A DNA stretch of 64,000 nt from Bradyrhizobium xenonodulans (GTDB taxonomy: Bacteria > Pseudomonadota > Alphaproteobacteria > Rhizobiales > Xanthobacteraceae), in contig NZ_CP089391.1 in assembly GCF_027594865.1 (NCBI RefSeq), positions 2,510,501 through 2,574,500 on the forward strand. The letters are read 5' to 3'. This document shows, one piece after another, positions 43,895-53,672 of the stretch; within the stretch, counting starts at the first letter, position 1, and every line of letters begins with the position of its first letter. The notes under the pieces are model-generated. The model did no database searches. It saw only the letters and a list, made by a program, of their open reading frames with translations, and was not told the DNA's origin. The position numbers and the translations under genes were made by a program.

Positions 43895-46371
43895 CTAGCT
43901 GCCTCGATCCGCGAAGCTGCTCTTGCGCGGCAGCACAATCGTGAACTCGGTGAACTTGCCCGGCTCGGACGCGACGTCGATCGTGCCGCCGTGCTGCTTC
44001 ACGATGATGTCGTGGCTCATCGACAATCCGAGGCCGGTGCCTTCGCCGGCCGGCTTGGTGGTGAAGAACGGATTGAACATCTTCGCCTTGACCTCGTCCG
44101 GAATGCCGGTGCCGTTGTCGCGGATGCGGATCTCGATGTGATCGCCGCGGTCGCGCGTGGTGGCGGTCACGACCGGTTCGTAGCCGCCGGCGCCGTTGTC
44201 CGCCTTGCGCTTCGTCACCGCGTAAAAACCGTTCGAGATCAGGTTCAAGAGCACCCGCGTGATCTCCTGCGGAAACAATTCGGCGGAGCCTGCCGCCGGA
44301 TCGAATTCGCGCTTCAGCGTCACGTCGAATTGCGGCTTCTCGGCGCGCGCGCCGTGATAGGCGAGGTTGAGGCTCTCCTCGACCAGCGCGTTGACGTCGC
44401 TCAGCCGATGCTCGCCGCCGCCCTCGCGCGAATGCAGCAGCATGTTCTTGACGATGGAATCGGCGCGCCGTCCGTGCTGCACGATCTTTTGCAGATTGTC
44501 CTTCAAAAGCTCCGTCAGCTCGTCGACTTCGCCGCGGACATCGTCCGCGAGCCGAACCGGCGCCAGCGCCTCCTTCAGCTCGTCCGTCAGCTCGGCCGAG
44601 AGCGAGGCAAAATTGTTGACGAAGTTGAGCGGGTTCTTGATCTCGTGCGCGATGCCGGCGGTGAGCTGGCCGAGCGAGGCCAGCTTCTCGGTCTGGACCA
44701 GACGGTCCTGCGCCGCGCGCAGATCGTCGAGCGATCTGGCAAGCTCCCGCGTGCGGTCCTGCACCTCGTTGAACAGCCGCGTGTTCTGATCGCGATCACC
44801 GCCTGGTCGGCGAAGGTCTTGAGCAGGCTGATCGCCTTGTCGGGGAAAGCGCCGGCCTCGGGCCGCGTCACGCCGATGGTGCCGATGGCGATGCCGTCGC
44901 GCAGCATCGGGATCACGAGGATGCTGCGATAGCCGCGCGTCCGCGCCAGCTCGCGCATCGCCTCGGTGAGGTCAGGCTCGTTCTGCATGTCGCTGCGGAA
45001 GGCGAACGCGCCGCTCGTCGCGACCCGGCTGTGAATGCCAGATGCCGCAAGCGGCGCCGGGAACGAGCTGAGCAGCTCCGAATTGCCGGCCGCATTGTCG
45101 GTGGTGAATGCGGCCAGATGCAGCATGCCGTCGATGACGCGGGTGACGGTGGAGGAGTGTCCGCCGACCAGCGCCTTGGCGCTGTCGGAGATCGCCTGGA
45201 ACACCGGCGTGACGTCCGCGGGCGAGGCCGCGATCACCTTGAGGATGTCGGCGGTCGCGGTCTGTCGCTCCAGCGCCTCCCTCGTGGCGTTGAACAGGCT
45301 GACATTCTTGATCGCGATCACCGCCTGGTCGGCGAAGGTCTGGAGCAGCCGCACATGATGCTCCGCGAAGCTGCCGGTCGCGCGCCGCGTCGCGATGATG
45401 ATGCCGATCGCCTCGCCCTCGCTCATCAGCGGCGCGAACAGCATGCTGCGGTAGCCGCGGGCACGCGCGATGTCGCGCGCGGCCGGTTCGAGTTCGGTGT
45501 CCGGGAGCTGTGCCGCAGCACCATGGGCCACGAGCCGGTAGGGCGGAAACTGCGCGAACGGCACCGGAAACGAAGCCTGGAGCACGCGATCGCCGGCGGG
45601 ATCGGTCGGCGTGAACGCTGCAAGGTGTGCCGCGCCGTCGACATAGCGCAGCACTGCGGTGGAGAAGCCGCCGATCAGCCGGTTGGCGTTGGCGGCGATG
45701 GCGTCGAACACCGGCTGCACGTCGGAGGGCGATGCCGCCATCACCTTCAGAATGTCGGCGGTGGCAGTCTGCCGCTGCAGCGTCTCGCGCGTCTCGTTGA
45801 ACAGGCGCGCATTCTCGATCGCGATCAGGGCCTGGTCGGCAAAGGTCTGGAGCAGCTCCACGAGATCGGGCGCGAACGCGCCGGGCTCGGCCCGCGTGAC
45901 GCTGATCATGCCGACCGGCGTGCCCCGGTTCATCAGCGGCATGAACAGCACGCTGCGAAAGCCGCGGAGCCGCGCCAAATTCCGGTTCAGCTCCGGCACG
46001 TCATCGGCCTCGCTGTCGGGAAACTGGATCGTCTCTCCGTCACGAACGAGGGCAAAAGTCGGAAAATCCTCGATCCGCCGTGGGAACGAGGCCTTCAGCC
46101 CTTCGTCCGCTTCCGGACTGGTCGGCGTGAACGCCACGAGATGCAGCTCGTCGCCGATGAACTGAAGCACGGTGGCGGAGAAGCCGCCGAGCAGGCGCTT
46201 CGAGCTCGACGCAATCGCCGCGAATACCGGCCTTGCATCCGACGGGGAGGCCGCGATGGTGCGCAGGATCTCGGCGCTGGCGTTTTGCCGATCGCGCAGC
46301 CGCGCGTTCTCGGTCGCGGCCAACTGCAATTGCCGCTTGAGTTGCTCAATGTCGTTGGAAGGGGTGGTCAT
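43895..46371 (-). pseudogene. Three-GAF sensor histidine kinase disrupted by a one-base frameshift
   Basis: N-terminal part 46371 to about 44790: a start helix, then three GAF domains of about 170 residues each, very alike in sequence (ASPSDVQPVFDAIA, LLQTFADQALIAIENARLFN). Just after the third repeat of FADQAVIAI the reading frame moves. A base equivalent to C between 44787 and 44788 appears missing: other copies show ATTCTCGATCGCGATC where this one has GTTCTGATCGCGATC. The second frame (43895-44764) carries a HisKA region with the phospho-acceptor His in GIAHEIKNPLNFVNN and the ATPase domain with N, G1 (RDNGTGIPDEV) and G2 (GTGLGLSMSHD) boxes. One inserted base restores the kinase. It could be a true mutation or a sequencing error. 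Confidence 0.85.
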
Positions 46372-46457
46372 TCCTAATCCGGCCTGATGCCGCGACAGGC
46401 GCGGCACGGGGCCGGATTATCACATCTCCTGCGGCCGGAGCCAGTGCTCGGCTCGCC

Positions 46458-48092
46458 TCAGGTCCCCGGCCGCGATACCTCGGTTTCCTTGCTGGTGATG
46501 AATTCCAGCAGCACCGGCACGCCTTCTTTCGTCTTCTGAATGCCGCGCTTGATCGCGGGGATGATGTCCTCAGGCTTCGTCACCCGCTCGCCGTAACCGC
46601 CGAAGGCGCGCGCCATCGCGGCATAGTCGCCGGAAATGTCGGTCGAGCGATATTTCTCGGTCGAGACCGGCATCACCTTCAACTCGATCGCCATCGAGAA
46701 ATTGTTGAGCAGGATCGACATGATCGGGATGCGCTCGCGCACCGCGGTCTCGAAATCCATGCCCGTGAAGCCGATCGCCGCATCGCCCCAGACGTTGATG
46801 CAGAGCTTGTCGGGTTTTGCCAGCTTTGCGCCCATCGCGAGACCCAGGCCATAGCCGAGTTGCGTCGTCTTGCCCCAGCCGAGATAGGTGAGGGGTTCGA
46901 CTGATTTCCAGAACGGCGAGAGCTGGTCGCGCGGGCTGCCGGCATCATGGGTGATGATGGTGTTGTTGATGTCGACGGTGTGCTGGAGGTCCCACAGCAC
47001 GCGATAGGGGCTGAGCGGCGCGTCGTTGCTGGTGAGCTTCGGCATCCATTTCGCCAGCCACTCCTTGTGCGAGGCCGCGATCTCGGCCGCGACGGCGGAG
47101 GCATCGCGATCCGCGGTGACGGTCTTGCCGATCTCCTCCAGCAGCGCGTCGAGCACGAGGCCGGCATCGCCGACGAGGCCGATCCTGGCCTCGACGTCCT
47201 TGTTGAGATGATTGGGATCGAGCGTGGAGTGGATGACGGTCTTGCCCTTCGGCATCGCGACGCCGAAACTGGTCTCGGTGAAGGAGCAGCCGAAGCCGAA
47301 GATGACGTCGGCATCCGCGAGGAATTTCGGCACCGCGCGCGGCATCGCGAGCCCGCCGGAGCCGAGCGAGAGCGGATGCGTTTCCGGGAACGACGATTTG
47401 CCCCCGAGGCTGGTGGTGACGGGAATCGCCAGCCGCTCGGCAAGGCGCTTCAATTGCGGCCAGGCCTGCGCATAATGCACGCCCTGGCCGGCATAGATCA
47501 CGGGACGCTTGGCGCCCACGAGCAGGGCGGCCGCCTCCTTCACATGCACGGGGTCGGCGCCGTAGCGCGTGCGCAGCACCGGGGTGTAGTTCAGGGGCTC
47601 CGGCACCTCCTCGTTCCACATGTCGGCGGGGATCTCGACGATCACGGGCCCGCCGCGGCCGTTCTTCAGCTTGGTGAAGGCACGGCGAAAGATGTTGGCG
47701 ACCTCCGCAGCCAGGATGATCGGCTCGGAGGATTTCGAAAACGGCTTCATCGCCTCGCTGGAATTGAAGTTCGGCTCGATATGCGCAAGCCGGCGCTGAT
47801 AGCCCATCGGCAGCACCAGCACGGGAACGGATTCGCCGTAGCATTGCGCGACGCCGCCCATCGCGTTCTCCGCGCCCGGCCCATGCTGCATGCAGAACGC
47901 GCCGATCGTGCGTCCCGACGTCACCCGCGAGATCGCATCCGCCATGTGCACGCCGACGCGCTCCTGCCGCACCATCACGGGGCGGATCTCGGCCTTGGCC
48001 GCATGCTCGATCAGGTGGTTGACCGGATAGCCGCAGAGGATCTCGATCCCCTCGCGCTTCATGATTTCCGCAATCGCGGTGCCGAGCTTCAT
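46458..48092 (-). CDS. Thiamine diphosphate-dependent acetolactate synthase-like enzyme
   Basis: 544 residues from ATG 48090-48092 with GGGAGAG upstream. All three ThDP-enzyme domains are present: pyrimidine domain with the activating Glu in VRQERVGVHMAD, a middle Rossmann domain (VIYAGQGVHYAQ), and the PP domain with GDAAIGFTGMDFE and LNNFSM, matching GDG-x-NN. The family includes acetolactate synthase, oxalyl-CoA decarboxylase and benzoylformate decarboxylase-like enzymes; the motif GGVAQCYGESVPVLVLPMG is not diagnostic. FAD is not clearly bound. No small regulatory subunit gene is adjacent, so it is probably catabolic rather than for branched-chain amino acids. Confidence 0.88.
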   Translation of the reverse strand: MKLGTAIAEIMKREGIEILCGYPVNHLIEHAAKAEIRPVMVRQERVGVHMADAISRVTSGRTIGAFCMQHGPGAENAMGGVAQCYGESVPVLVLPMGYQRRLAHIEPNFNSSEAMKPFSKSSEPIILAAEVANIFRRAFTKLKNGRGGPVIVEIPADMWNEEVPEPLNYTPVLRTRYGADPVHVKEAAALLVGAKRPVIYAGQGVHYAQAWPQLKRLAERLAIPVTTSLGGKSSFPETHPLSLGSGGLAMPRAVPKFLADADVIFGFGCSFTETSFGVAMPKGKTVIHSTLDPNHLNKDVEARIGLVGDAGLVLDALLEEIGKTVTADRDASAVAAEIAASHKEWLAKWMPKLTSNDAPLSPYRVLWDLQHTVDINNTIITHDAGSPRDQLSPFWKSVEPLTYLGWGKTTQLGYGLGLAMGAKLAKPDKLCINVWGDAAIGFTGMDFETAVRERIPIMSILLNNFSMAIELKVMPVSTEKYRSTDISGDYAAMARAFGGYGERVTKPEDIIPAIKRGIQKTKEGVPVLLEFITSKETEVSRPGT

Positions 48093-48386
48093 GGCGTCTC
48101 TCTCCCTTAGGGCTTGCCGGTTGGCCCGGCTGGTTAGGCAGAGAGGATCAGGAATCGGCTGGACGGTAAAGCGAAGCGCGGCGCGGATGCGGTAGGTCAG
48201 CCATGCAGGAGGGCGTCGCCAAGCCACACCGTCGCCAGTAAGTCACGGCCCTCGTGATGAATGTTGCGGCGGCTCCGTTCGCTCGGAATCGGAACGGCTC
48301 ATCCGGATGTCGGAGCTGGGCGACGACGTTGTCAGCCGGAGAGGATGATTGCATGATGCGGCAATTTCGACGCGGAATCCCGAACG
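48093..48386. other. Divergent intergenic region
   Basis: 294 bases between the ThDP enzyme and the glyoxalase-like gene. I see no operator-like dyad or strong promoter match. Confidence 0.5.
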
Positions 48387-49025
48387 ATGCTGAAGCTCGA
48401 TCATATCACGGTCATCGCTCCGAGCTTGGCCGAAGGCGTCCTCCACGTTCGAAACTGCCTCGATCTCGATATTCCGTTCGGACAACGCCACGCCTATATG
48501 GGCACCCATAATCACCTGCTTCAGCTCGGTGACACGGTCTATCTGGAAATCGTGGCGCTCGACCCCGAGGCCGATGCGCCGGGTCGCCCGCGCTGGTTCG
48601 GCCTGGACGATCAGGACCAGGTCAGGTCCGATTGGGACGAGGGCCGCCGCTTGCGGGGCTGGGTCGCGAGAACCGACATGATCGATTCGATCATCGCCCG
48701 CCGGGGAGAGATCTTCGGCGCGAAGGTCGCGCTTCCTGCGGCCGACCCTTCGTTCGACTTCACCATTCCGAATGACGGATCTCTCCCTCTCGACGGAGCT
48801 GCTCCCTCGATCATAGACAGGCGTGGCAAACCCCGCTCGATGGCCGCAATAGCCGATCTGGGGGCGCGGCTGACGTCCTTCACGCTCGAGCATCCGGAGC
48901 CCGTCGCCTTGGAGACGCTGTATCGTGCGTTGACGATAGACCGGCCGCCCGACATCGTCAGGGGATCGAAACTGCGCTATCGCGCCCGGATCGAAACGCC
49001 GGGCGGGCCAAGGGAGCTGACCTGA
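48387..49025 (+). CDS. VOC family glyoxalase-like protein (Glyoxalase_3-like)
   Basis: 212 residues. The start LKLDHITVIAPSLAEGVLHV is the usual VOC first strand with His; THNHLLQLGDTVYLEIVALD carries the second His and Glu ligand group; later parts give a second, more divergent module. The layout matches the Glyoxalase_3-like group, whose function is unknown. A ribosome site is weak. No neighbours in the same orientation. Confidence 0.85.
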   Translation: MLKLDHITVIAPSLAEGVLHVRNCLDLDIPFGQRHAYMGTHNHLLQLGDTVYLEIVALDPEADAPGRPRWFGLDDQDQVRSDWDEGRRLRGWVARTDMIDSIIARRGEIFGAKVALPAADPSFDFTIPNDGSLPLDGAAPSIIDRRGKPRSMAAIADLGARLTSFTLEHPEPVALETLYRALTIDRPPDIVRGSKLRYRARIETPGGPRELT

Positions 49026-49082
49026 ACGCCGCAGGCATCCGGCGGCGCTCTCCCATTCTCCTGCGGTGCCGGCTTCGAATGC

Positions 49083-51836
49083 TCAGACCAGCGTGCCCGC
49101 GTAGATATTCGCATGGGCGAGCAACGACTGGATCACGATGTTGTCGCCGGGACCTCCGTCCAGCACGTCGATGCCGCCGCCGCCGATCAGCACATCGTCG
49201 CCGAACTCGCCGAGCAGCGTGTCGTTGCCCGCGCTGCCGATGAGCACGTCGTCGCCGCCGCCGCCGTCGAGAACGAGGTGCGGCCCGCCGGGACCGACGC
49301 CCGACGCCTCGATCACGTCGTCGCCGCCCAGACCGTTGATGGTGATGGTGTCGTTGAAGTCGAAATTCTCGATCACGACCTGGCTTGCCAGGCCGTCGAT
49401 CACCAGCGCGCCGTTGCTGTTGAGCGAAAGCGTGATGACGTCGTCTCCGGTGGTGCCGTTGATCACGATCTTGTCGTCCGCGCCGTCGCCGCCGGCGGTG
49501 CCGGGAACGGCGCCCAGATCGATCCTGACCTCGGTCACGTCGGTGCCGCTCATGTCGCCGACATTGATCGTGTCGGCGCCGCCGCGGGCGTTGAACGCGA
49601 TCGTCTCGACGCCGTGCGTGTCCATCGTGATCGAGGCGACGTCGCGCGTCAGCTCGGCACGGTCGCCGTTGGCGAAGATGTTGATCGTTTCGGCGATATT
49701 GGCACCGTTGAACAGCAGGGTGTCGGTGCCGCCCTGACCCTCGATCGTGTCGTTGTCGTCGCCCGGATTCCAGACGAAGGTGTCGTTGCCCGCGCCCATC
49801 AGCGCGACGTCGTTGCCGTCGCCGCCGCTGATCAAATCATCACCCTGGCTGCCGCGAATGGTGTCGTTGCCAGTGCCGCCGTTGATCGTCAGTTGCAGCA
49901 CGCCGGCAGCCAAGCCGCTCGCGTCGATGACGTCGTCACCGCCGAGGCCGTTGAGCGTCAGCTGATCGGTCGCGTCCATGGAGGTGAGGTGGGTGGTCGC
50001 ATGCAGGCCGAACACCGTCACGCCGCCGGCGTTACCGCTGACGCCGAACGTGTCGGCGCCCTGGGTCGCATCGACCGTGACGGTATCGGCCGCGCCGTCG
50101 GGCGTTCCGGTTGAACCGCCGAGGTCGATGTTCACCCGCGTCACGTCGGTCCCGGTCAGATCGCCCACCGTGATGTGGTCGGTGCCGCCCAACGCGTGGA
50201 TATCGACGTGCTCGACGCCGTGCAGGTCCATCGTGATGTTTGCGACGTCGCGCGTGAGCAGGGCGCGATCGCCATTCGCGGCAATGGCGAGGTTCTCGGT
50301 AATGTTGGCGCCGAAAAATCGCAGCGTGTCGAGGCCGGTGCCGCCCTCGACGGTGTCGCTGCCGTCGCCCGGATTCCACTGGAAGATATCGTTGCCGGCG
50401 CCCAGCAGGGCGACGTCGTTGCCCTGATTGCCGTCGACGAAATCATTGCCGTCGCCGCCGATCAACGTGTCGCTGCCACCGCTGCCGAGGATCGTATCGT
50501 TGCCGGCGCCGCCATCGATCGTCAGGCGCACGATTCCGGCGGCAAGCGCGGCCGCCGAAATCATGTCGTTGCCGCCGAGACCTTCGATCACGAGCGCATC
50601 GTTCGCGCCTTCCGCATTGGTGATGGCGAGCGCAGCCGGCAGTCCCGCGACCGCAACCGAAGTGCCCGAGCCGGACACCTCGATCGTGTCGGCGCCGCGC
50701 GTCCCCTCGAGCGTGATCGTATCCGCCGCACCGTCGCCGGTCCCGGCCGAGCCGAGATCGACATTGACCTGCTTGACGTCGGTTCCAGCCAGGTTGTGGA
50801 CAACGATGTTGTCGCTGCCGCCGCGCGCGTTGATCGTGATGGTCTCGATGCCATTCAGGTCCATCGTGATGTTGGCGACATCGCGGGTCAGCAGGGTGCG
50901 TCCGCACTCGGCCGCGGCAAGGCTGATGGTCTCGCCGATGTTCGAGCCGTTGAACAGCATTGTGTCGGCTCCGGCCTGTCCGTCCACCTTGTCGCTGCCG
51001 TCGCCCGGGTCCCACTGGAAGGTGTCGTTGCCGGCGCCGAGCAGGGCGGTGTCGTTGCCCTGGTTGCCATCGATGAAATCGTTGCCGTCGCCGCCCAGCA
51101 GGCGGTCGGCGCCGTTGCCGCCGAGGATGGTGTCATTGCCGGCCCCGCCATCGAGCGTCAGGTTGATGAGCGCGGCGAGGTTGCCGGATGCGGTGATGAC
51201 GTCGTCACCACCATTGGCTTTGACCACGAGGTTCTCAGTGGTGCCGATGTCCAGCGAGAACGGCGCCGGGTCGAGGCGGTCGAAGCGCACGCGCGTGCCG
51301 TTGGCCGTGATGGTGAAGATCTCGCTGCCGTTGCCGCCGTTCACCTCGGCGGTGTCGATGCCTTCGCCGCCTTCCATCAGGTCGCTGTCGTCACCGGGGT
51401 TCCAGATCATGCGGTCGTTGCCGGCTTCACCGAACATCCGGTCGTCGCCGTCGCCGCCGATCAGGACGTCATTGCCCGCGCCGCCGAACAGCAAATCGTT
51501 GCCGCCCTTGCCGAGCAGCGTGTCGTTGCCGGACTGCCCGAACAGCATGTCGCCGCCGGATCCGCCGGTCAGCGTATCGTTGCCGGCGCCACCGAACAGG
51601 TTCGCCGCAGGCATTGCGCCGTTGCTCTCGTCGATCGTGATGATGTCGTTGCCGTCCTGGCCAAAGGCCTGGATCAGTTTGGTGTTGGCGACCGTCGCGG
51701 GGCCGCCTTTGACTGCGACCGCGCCATGGTTGACGACGATCGTCCCGGCCGCGTTGCGGCCCAACAAGACCGTGTTGTTGTAGCCGTTGCCAAGGACGGT
51801 GAGAATTCCGGCGGAGAAATTTGCTGTGACAGCCAT
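49083..51836 (-). CDS. RTX-type calcium-binding repeat protein
   Basis: 917 residues from ATG 51834-51836. After a short N-terminal domain (about 1-70) there are glycine/aspartate nonapeptide repeats such as GGAGNDTLTGGSGGDMLFG and GGDGDDRMFGEAGNDRM that fold as calcium-binding parallel beta-rolls. From about residue 265 the protein contains three large blocks of roughly 205-215 residues, each with a GAGNDTFQWDPGDGSD-like start, RTLLTRDVANITMDLNG, VDLGSAGTGDGAADT and GGNDMISAAAL parts. The three corresponding DNA regions begin near 51035, 50400 and 49785. It is probably exported by a type I secretion system, but no ABC transporter, HlyD or TolC gene is near. Role perhaps surface adhesion. Confidence 0.88.
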   Translation of the reverse strand: MAVTANFSAGILTVLGNGYNNTVLLGRNAAGTIVVNHGAVAVKGGPATVANTKLIQAFGQDGNDIITIDESNGAMPAANLFGGAGNDTLTGGSGGDMLFGQSGNDTLLGKGGNDLLFGGAGNDVLIGGDGDDRMFGEAGNDRMIWNPGDDSDLMEGGEGIDTAEVNGGNGSEIFTITANGTRVRFDRLDPAPFSLDIGTTENLVVKANGGDDVITASGNLAALINLTLDGGAGNDTILGGNGADRLLGGDGNDFIDGNQGNDTALLGAGNDTFQWDPGDGSDKVDGQAGADTMLFNGSNIGETISLAAAECGRTLLTRDVANITMDLNGIETITINARGGSDNIVVHNLAGTDVKQVNVDLGSAGTGDGAADTITLEGTRGADTIEVSGSGTSVAVAGLPAALAITNAEGANDALVIEGLGGNDMISAAALAAGIVRLTIDGGAGNDTILGSGGSDTLIGGDGNDFVDGNQGNDVALLGAGNDIFQWNPGDGSDTVEGGTGLDTLRFFGANITENLAIAANGDRALLTRDVANITMDLHGVEHVDIHALGGTDHITVGDLTGTDVTRVNIDLGGSTGTPDGAADTVTVDATQGADTFGVSGNAGGVTVFGLHATTHLTSMDATDQLTLNGLGGDDVIDASGLAAGVLQLTINGGTGNDTIRGSQGDDLISGGDGNDVALMGAGNDTFVWNPGDDNDTIEGQGGTDTLLFNGANIAETINIFANGDRAELTRDVASITMDTHGVETIAFNARGGADTINVGDMSGTDVTEVRIDLGAVPGTAGGDGADDKIVINGTTGDDVITLSLNSNGALVIDGLASQVVIENFDFNDTITINGLGGDDVIEASGVGPGGPHLVLDGGGGDDVLIGSAGNDTLLGEFGDDVLIGGGGIDVLDGGPGDNIVIQSLLAHANIYAGTLV

Positions 51837-52054
51837 GTGCGCTTCTCGCTTGCGTGATCGTCGAAACAGGCCGTGCGGCGGTATCGTGACGCTTTCGCGA
51901 TGCCGGGGCGGACGGCAGACGACCTTGTCTGTAGGCCGGGATGGCTGTGCCGGCTTGACGGATGCCTTCGGACGGGCTCCTGTTTTTCTTGAGAACAGCT
52001 TGATTTTCGCGAAGGCGGCCGCGCCTGCCGGCGAAACAGTGCGCCGAAGCCGAT

Positions 52055-52084
52055 CCCGGTTTTCGCTGCACTCCATTCGGGCTA
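52055..52084. repeat. Hairpin repeat (CCCGG..TTCGGG), copy 1
   Basis: CCCGGTTTTCGCTGCACTCC followed by ATTCGGGCTA, an imperfect palindrome. It is a direct copy of the element at 52192-52221. Confidence 0.55.
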
Positions 52085-52191
52085 CGAAGCAGCGTCGGTT
52101 CGATGCAGCAGGCTGTAGCCGGGGCGCAGCATCCGCCGTAGCTCCGAGAGCGAAGGCGTAATCTAGGGCAATTGCGTCTGTTGGAACTGCA

Positions 52192-52221
52192 CCCGGATTT
52201 CGCCGCACTCCATCCGGGCAC
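52192..52221. repeat. Hairpin repeat (CCCGGAT..ATCCGGG), copy 2
   Basis: CCCGGAT (52192-52198) pairs perfectly with ATCCGGG (52212-52218). It shares more than 80 percent of its bases with copy 1. This is a class of intergenic repeat I associate with Bradyrhizobium genomes. Confidence 0.6.
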
Positions 52222-52230
52222 CAAACGTTG

Positions 52231-52644
52231 CTATTTGCAGTTTTTGCAGATCGTCAGCTTTCGCTTCAATGCCTCGTCTTCCTGATCGATCGATGAGGGA
52301 TCGGCGGAGCTATTCGCATCCGGATTGGACTTCCCGCCCTTTGCCGCGCGTGACCTCACGGGCGGCGTCACCTGGCTCGGCGTGTCATTGTCGTCGACGG
52401 CGCTGAAGCCGTCGTAGTCGGCGGCCGGATTTGGCGCCGGTGCAGGCTCACCGATCACGGATGTCGAAGCTCTGCCGGCCGTCGCCGGCGGAAGTCTCGA
52501 ATTCTTGGCGCCTGCGCGCGGCGGCGATGCATCGGGCGGCGCAAGCGAGACCGGCGGAGGGGCCGAAGTCTGTCCTCTCGCGCCGTCGTGCGGCCAGATG
52601 CCGGCAAACATGAGGCCGAGAGCCAGGAGCGCCACGCGTCTCAT
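52231..52644 (-). CDS. Secreted Pro/Ser-rich hypothetical protein
   Basis: 137 residues from ATG 52642-52644 (GAAGG upstream); ATG 52648-52650 is two codons earlier. A signal peptide (VALLALGLMFAGIWPHDGAR) precedes a low-complexity Pro/Ala/Ser/Asp mature part and a charged end, EDEALKRKLTICKNCK, with two Cys. I recognise no domain. Probably periplasmic. Confidence 0.65.
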   Translation of the reverse strand: MRRVALLALGLMFAGIWPHDGARGQTSAPPPVSLAPPDASPPRAGAKNSRLPPATAGRASTSVIGEPAPAPNPAADYDGFSAVDDNDTPSQVTPPVRSRAAKGGKSNPDANSSADPSSIDQEDEALKRKLTICKNCK

Positions 52645-52829
52645 CCGCATCCTTCAAACGTCTCTGGTTCACCGATTGACGGCATGGCGCGTCGCGCGAC
52701 GCCATGCAGAAGAGTATCAGGACTCGCATGGCCGTCAAAGCGCCGTCGCCCGCCTCGGTCCGACATGGCGAGCGGACCGGGCTACGATCCCTAGCGCTGC
52801 CCGACGGTCAAAACACCCCAGTGCTGGGT

Positions 52830-53400
52830 CAATCGCCGGCCTTCAAAATATTCGTATTTACGGAAATTCTGTTTTGCCGTACAACCCTGCACATCCCGGC
52901 CCGCCACGAGGGGCGTTTCGCGACCGTCACGGGACGCGGGTTGGGATGCGGTGGCCGCGACGGCGTCGGCGCGTCGGGTGGGTTGCAGGGCGGGAGACCG
53001 TGAGCAGCCGCTCGCGCGGTACGACTCGGCGCTGACAGCGTCTTCGTTCGGCCTCGACGGCGAGCGCACGCCAGCCGTGGAGGATACGAGCGAAGATGTG
53101 CGCGGACGGAGAAGTCGTGTGGTCCTGACGCCCGGGGTCTGTGCGTCAAGTCCTGTGGTGATGCAGCGGCCCGACCGGGCGCGCGCATCAGCGATCGATA
53201 GGGCGACGGGGGCAATAGTGCATCGCTCCCCGGGGAGAGCACGAAGGACACCGTTAAAACCATCCGCGCAGGGAAGGCCGGGCGACCGGCATCACCTGTG
53301 GTCCACACCGTGCGCGTTTATCCGCACACGGGACTTCGGGTGCCAGCCGGCGCCCGGCCTTCCCTGCGCCCTTTCTTGATGAGGGGCGAAAGCGAAGAGC
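52830..53400. repeat. Conserved Bradyrhizobium-type intergenic element with long hairpin
   Basis: GC-rich non-coding block of about 570 bases. Its right part contains a perfect 19-base stem: GCGCAGGGAAGGCCGGGCG (53266-53284) with CGCCCGGCCTTCCCTGCGC (53351-53369), extended inside by CCGGC/GCCGG. Inside the loop a second stem is visible (CCGTGCG near 53308 with CGCACACGG near 53323). I recall similar text in many Bradyrhizobium intergenic regions, but cannot check copy number. It may encode a structured RNA or be a mobile repeat. Confidence 0.55.
53266..53369. ncRNA. Candidate structured RNA hairpin
   Basis: The perfect 19-bp outer stem, an inner 5-bp stem and a 66-base loop with a further stem would fold strongly in either orientation. 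Downstream, CCCTTTCTTGATGAGGGG (53370-53387) forms a small second hairpin. Transcription direction and promoter are unknown. Confidence 0.35.
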
Positions 53401-53488
53401 AAAGCTCGGGCGAACGCCGCCGCGAGAGCGCGAAGATGCGTCTGCTGTTTGAAATGTGAATGGCAGGGGAGCGTGGTCGCTCACACTC

Positions 53489-53575
53489 CGTCATTGCGAG
53501 GAGCGCAGCGACGAAGCAATCCAGAATCCCTCCCAGGAAGGACTCTGAATTGCTCCGCTTCGTTCGCAGTGACGG
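53489..53575. repeat. TCATTGCGAGG palindromic dispersed repeat
   Basis: CGTCATTGCGAGGAGCGCAG at the left end mirrors the right end CGCTTCGTTCGCAGTGACGG, with GAAGCAATCCAGAAT opposite CTGAATTGCTC inside. This type of element is familiar from Bradyrhizobium intergenic sequence. No coding role. Confidence 0.75.
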
Positions 53576-53672
53576 GGAGAGAGCACAGCCCACAGCGCGG
53601 CCTGAGGCCGTGCCGAAGTCAGCGCATGCATGAACGTCGCGCCAGGCCAGACCGGCCGTGACAGCGCGCCCG

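Larger units (their letters stand above)
51837..52230. other. 394-base gap with two palindromic repeats
   Basis: No supported gene. Contains the two hairpin repeats listed separately. Codon-like structure is absent in all frames. Confidence 0.55.
52645..53672. other. About 1 kb repeat-rich intergenic region
   Basis: Frames on both strands are open but show no domains; I treat them as chance frames in GC-rich repeats. The region carries the structured element (52830-53400) and the TCATTGCGAGG repeat (53489-53575). It separates the RTX protein area from the Flp pilin gene. Confidence 0.6.

Noticed and set aside
49083..51836. Regular repeats that might suggest a CRISPR array
   Set aside because: The repeats are coding, variable and in frame with RTX nonapeptides; there is no repeat-spacer pattern and no cas gene.
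50175..51857. Long plus-strand open frames opposite the RTX gene
   Set aside because: They mirror the Gly/Asp repeats of the minus-strand gene, have no start site and encode only low-complexity sequence.
52829..53308. 159-codon minus-strand frame in the structured element
   Set aside because: Similar frames turn up as hypothetical proteins in Bradyrhizobium because the repeat is GC-rich; the DNA structure, not a protein, looks conserved.
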